DNA of 64,000 bases from positions 620,001 to 684,000 of the forward strand of contig CAWIYY010000010.1 of the NCBI GenBank assembly GCA_963840435.1, given 5' to 3'. Made by a program: the position numbers and the translations under genes. This document shows, one piece after another, positions 61,824 to 64,000 of this stretch. The DNA is from Bog-473 sp963840435. GTDB lineage: Bacteria > Actinomycetota > Acidimicrobiia > Acidimicrobiales > RAAP-2. Within the stretch, counting starts at the first letter, position 1, and every line of letters starts with the position of its first letter. Below the pieces are notes generated by a model, which made no database searches, was not told where the DNA came from, and saw only the letters and a program-made list of their open reading frames with translations.

Positions 61824-62648
61824 TCACGCGGGATTCGTCGCCTTGAGCGCGGCGACCAGACCCCCGTCGACCCTGAGATCGCAGCCGCTCACGAACCTGG
61901 CTCGTGGGCCGGCCAGGAACTCGATCACGTCGGCGATGTCTGACGGACGACCGGGCAGTTCGGTTGAACCCCCATCGTCAGGCCCGTCAATCGGCGTCCG
62001 TCCCACGAGGCCTCGCTTGCCAGGATTGTCTCGTAACTCGAGCTGACCCATTGGCGTGTCGATGAGCCCAGGCGACAGAGAAAGGATCCGGGCTCCCCGA
62101 GCGCCCCATCGAGAGGCTGTCTTCTCACACAGTCTGACCACCCCGTGTTTCGCCAATGCATATGCGGTCCCCGGCTCGAGCCGAGATCCAAGCGCCAGCT
62201 CCAGTTTGGAGGTGATGTCCGGCGCAAGGGGTTCGTCGAGAACGGCCGCCACCCCAGGTGACACAGGGATCAGATGCGCAGCGATCGACGCGACGCAGAT
62301 GACGACGGATCCGACTCGTGCTGACCCTTCGAGACCCTCGAGGAGCGCTGCGGTTCCAACGAGGTCGACTTGGAGGATGCTTTCAGCGTCCTCCATCGTC
62401 GGAGAGACTCCGGCGAGGTGCAGCAGTACGTCGAATCCCCCGAGGCCCTCGATCTGCCGCACCAGCCCATCGATCGATGCCTGTGAGCCCAGGTCCGCCA
62501 GCGCCAGCGTCGCCTCGGGCGCCAGGGTGCGAACCCTCTGGAGCGCTCGGTCGTCGATGTCAACGAGGAGGAGCTGGTTCTCTCGGAACCTCTCGACGCA
62601 GGCGAGGCCCATGCCTCCCGCAGCGCCCGTGATGACGGTGACGCTCAC
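61824..62648 (-). CDS. Short-chain dehydrogenase/reductase
   Basis: This classical SDR has the cofactor motif TVITGAAGGMGLA, a DLGSQ-type acidic segment, the LLHLAGVS strand, a catalytic Ser region (VICVASIAAH) and YALAKHG with the catalytic Tyr and Lys. The C-terminal FVSGCDLRVDGGL is typical. It would oxidise or reduce a hydroxyl with NAD(P). At 274 residues it is normal length. It is divergent from the TetR gene, which probably regulates it. Confidence 0.9.
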   Translation of the reverse strand: MSVTVITGAAGGMGLACVERFRENQLLLVDIDDRALQRVRTLAPEATLALADLGSQASIDGLVRQIEGLGGFDVLLHLAGVSPTMEDAESILQVDLVGTAALLEGLEGSARVGSVVICVASIAAHLIPVSPGVAAVLDEPLAPDITSKLELALGSRLEPGTAYALAKHGVVRLCEKTASRWGARGARILSLSPGLIDTPMGQLELRDNPGKRGLVGRTPIDGPDDGGSTELPGRPSDIADVIEFLAGPRARFVSGCDLRVDGGLVAALKATNPA

Positions 62649-62738
62649 GGCTCACCGTCGACGTCGGTGGTCACTCGTTTGTCCAGTCTTTTGCATCGGC
62701 CTGCGTGAGCGAAGCGCCTGTACTTTAAGTCACTTGAC

Positions 62739-62766
62739 TTGACCTGTAAAGGGGTGGTCTTATACA
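62739..62766 (+). promoter_or_regulatory. Putative promoter of the TetR gene
   Basis: TTGACC (62739-62744), a 16-bp spacer and TATACA (62761-62766) lie just before the TetR start. The predicted transcription start is about 6 nt before ATG 62779. A repeated CTTGACTTGAC stretch (62733-62743) next to the -35 box may be an operator. Confidence 0.5.
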
Positions 62767-62778
62767 TGAGGTGGTCAG

Positions 62779-63453
62779 ATGACGTCGACGGCGACAATCC
62801 CTCTCTCGACCAAGGAGCAGATCGTCCTGGCGGCCGAGCGGCTGTTCGCTGAACGCGGCTACGAGGGCGTGTCGCTCCGCGAGATCGGCGCCGCGGCGGG
62901 GAGCAGCAACAACTCGGCCGTCCAGTACCACTTCGGTTCGAAGGAACAGCTCGTGGTTGCGATCTTCGAGAACCGCCTCAACTACATCGATGACCGCCGG
63001 ACCATCCTGACCGCGCAGCTCGAGCCACACGACGTTCGATCGTGGGTCGAGTGCTATGTCCTTCCGTTGCTCGAACAGGGCGAGATCGACGGAAGTCACT
63101 ACATGAGCTTCATCGCCGCCGTCGAGCACCAGGTTGACATCTTCGAACACCTGCCCGGACGTTTCAGAGCGAGGACCAAGAGCTTCCGCGACGAGGTGGG
63201 AGCTTTGATGACCGACGTTCCGGAACCGCTGCGTTCACATCGGATCCTTCAAGTTGTGCGCTTCAGCGTCCATGCTGCCAGCGCTCGGGAGCGTGCCAAG
63301 GCACAGAACTTCGCAGTGCTGCCATTCGCGGTGCACGTCTCCGATCTGCTCGACGGATTGGCCGGGTTTCTGCAGGCGCCGGTCTCCGGCGCCGCCCTCG
63401 CCTCCGTCGGGGCGTATCCATTCGAGGCCCCTGGTCTGCCGTTTCTCGTGTGA
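62779..63453 (+). CDS. TetR-family transcriptional regulator
   Basis: The N-terminal HTH is typical: STKEQIVLAAERLFAERGYE, then LREIGAAAGSSNNSAVQYHFGSKEQL. The C-terminal ~150 residues are a ligand-binding domain without clear identity. It would repress nearby catabolic genes and respond to a pathway intermediate. ATG 62779 has GAGGTGG just upstream. Its stop overlaps the start of the dehydrogenase gene (TGATG). Confidence 0.92.
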   Translation: MTSTATIPLSTKEQIVLAAERLFAERGYEGVSLREIGAAAGSSNNSAVQYHFGSKEQLVVAIFENRLNYIDDRRTILTAQLEPHDVRSWVECYVLPLLEQGEIDGSHYMSFIAAVEHQVDIFEHLPGRFRARTKSFRDEVGALMTDVPEPLRSHRILQVVRFSVHAASARERAKAQNFAVLPFAVHVSDLLDGLAGFLQAPVSGAALASVGAYPFEAPGLPFLV

Positions 63454-64000
63454 TGGTGACCTCTGGACTTGTCCGCGTGGGCTTCATCGGGCTCGGGAGC
63501 CAGGGTGCGCCCATGGCGCGTCGGATCACTGAAGCCGGATTCCCGCTCACACTCTGGGCGAGGCGCCAGGAGACCCTGGAGCCCTTCGATGACACCGGGG
63601 CGAACACGGCGGCCACCCCGGCGGCCGTGGCCGAGGCTTCGTCGATCGTGTGCATCTGCGTGACGAGCGACGAGGACGTGAAGGAAGTCGCGCTCGGTGT
63701 CGATGGGGTGCTGGCCGGCATGGCCCCTGGCGGGACCATGGTCGTTCATTCCACCATCCATCCCGAGACATGCATCGGTCTACGCGGGCAGGCGGCCGAG
63801 AACGGCGTGAGCTTCTTGGACGCGCCCGTGAGCGGTGGTGGTCCGGCGGCCGAACAGGGAACGTTGCTCGTCATGGTCGGAGGCGAGGCCGAAGTCCTCG
63901 ACCGCGTACGCCCGGTGCTGGCGACGTTCGGGGAACCGATCCTCCACCTGGGAGACGTCGGCGCGGGACAGACGGCGAAGCTGGTGAACAACCTGGTCTT
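63453..64000 (+). CDS. Beta-hydroxyacid dehydrogenase (HIBADH-like), partial at window end
   Basis: The first 182 residues are visible. The NAD(P)-binding motif is VGFIGLGSQGAPMARRI, followed by the substrate loop DAPVSGGGPAAEQGTL and the region of the catalytic Lys (GAGQTAKLVNN). It belongs to the 3-hydroxyisobutyrate/6-phosphogluconate dehydrogenase family and would oxidise a beta-hydroxyacid. ATG 63453 overlaps the TetR stop, so the two are coupled. The stop codon is outside the window. Confidence 0.9.
   Translation, partial: MVTSGLVRVGFIGLGSQGAPMARRITEAGFPLTLWARRQETLEPFDDTGANTAATPAAVAEASSIVCICVTSDEDVKEVALGVDGVLAGMAPGGTMVVHSTIHPETCIGLRGQAAENGVSFLDAPVSGGGPAAEQGTLLVMVGGEAEVLDRVRPVLATFGEPILHLGDVGAGQTAKLVNNLV

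Overview
The window looks like chromosomal DNA of a high-GC actinobacterium. Supporting features are a WhiB protein, a DinB/mycothiol-type maleylpyruvate isomerase family protein, a paired ArsA-type ATPase locus beside whiB, CeoB/CeoC-type TrkA proteins, many GTG/TTG starts, and 4-nt ATGA/GTGA stop-start overlaps. The gene mix (PGM1-type ATP-grasp, acyl desaturase, DUF929 protein, amidohydrolase/CMD/SDR cluster) would suit an uncultured Acidimicrobiia-like lineage. That placement is inference; only an actinobacterial origin is well supported.

Layout. 0-14.6 kb: a NarL-type two-component pair, a secreted seven-repeat propeller, and mixed small-molecule and regulatory genes (VOC proteins, desaturase, GntR regulator with a clear promoter/operator, lipid kinase, methyltransferases, alpha/beta hydrolase, DUF998 protein, SnoaL-like protein). 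15.0-22.75 kb: two tandem related integrative elements at the 3' end of a tRNA-Pro(CGG) gene. The right element (B) has an intact tyrosine recombinase, a YefM/YoeB toxin-antitoxin pair and an aldehyde dehydrogenase. The left element (A) is a decayed relative with a YVTN propeller cargo gene, a DUF433/DUF5615 toxin-antitoxin pair, a yefM remnant and an integrase remnant. Both carry the same terminal repeat and the same ~175-bp multi-hairpin repeat just 3' of the toxin gene. This is the most unusual part of the window.

22.8-46.3 kb: core chromosome. It holds a CBS/CorC protein and receiver protein, the ArsA pair plus whiB, Nudix and metallo-beta-lactamase hydrolases, Mrp and ErpA-like Fe-S factors, an odd [2Fe-2S]/molybdopterin-like fusion, RidA, glutamine synthetase followed by an OmpR-type regulator without a phosphoacceptor Asp, NAD+ synthetase, a primary-type sigma factor, an IS110 insertion, an HAD phosphatase, two TrkA proteins and a divergent KimA/APC-type permease. 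46.5-53.7 kb: a membrane pyrophosphatase with a one-base frameshift, then topA-tmk-holB and tRNA-Thr(CGU).

53.8-64 kb: a gamma-glutamylcyclotransferase-like protein, a large protein with two class III cyclase domains, a convergent PGM1-type ATP-grasp ligase, and a catabolic-looking cluster (amidohydrolase, CMD protein, SDR, TetR regulator, beta-hydroxyacid dehydrogenase running off the window end). No CRISPR array or rRNA gene was seen.
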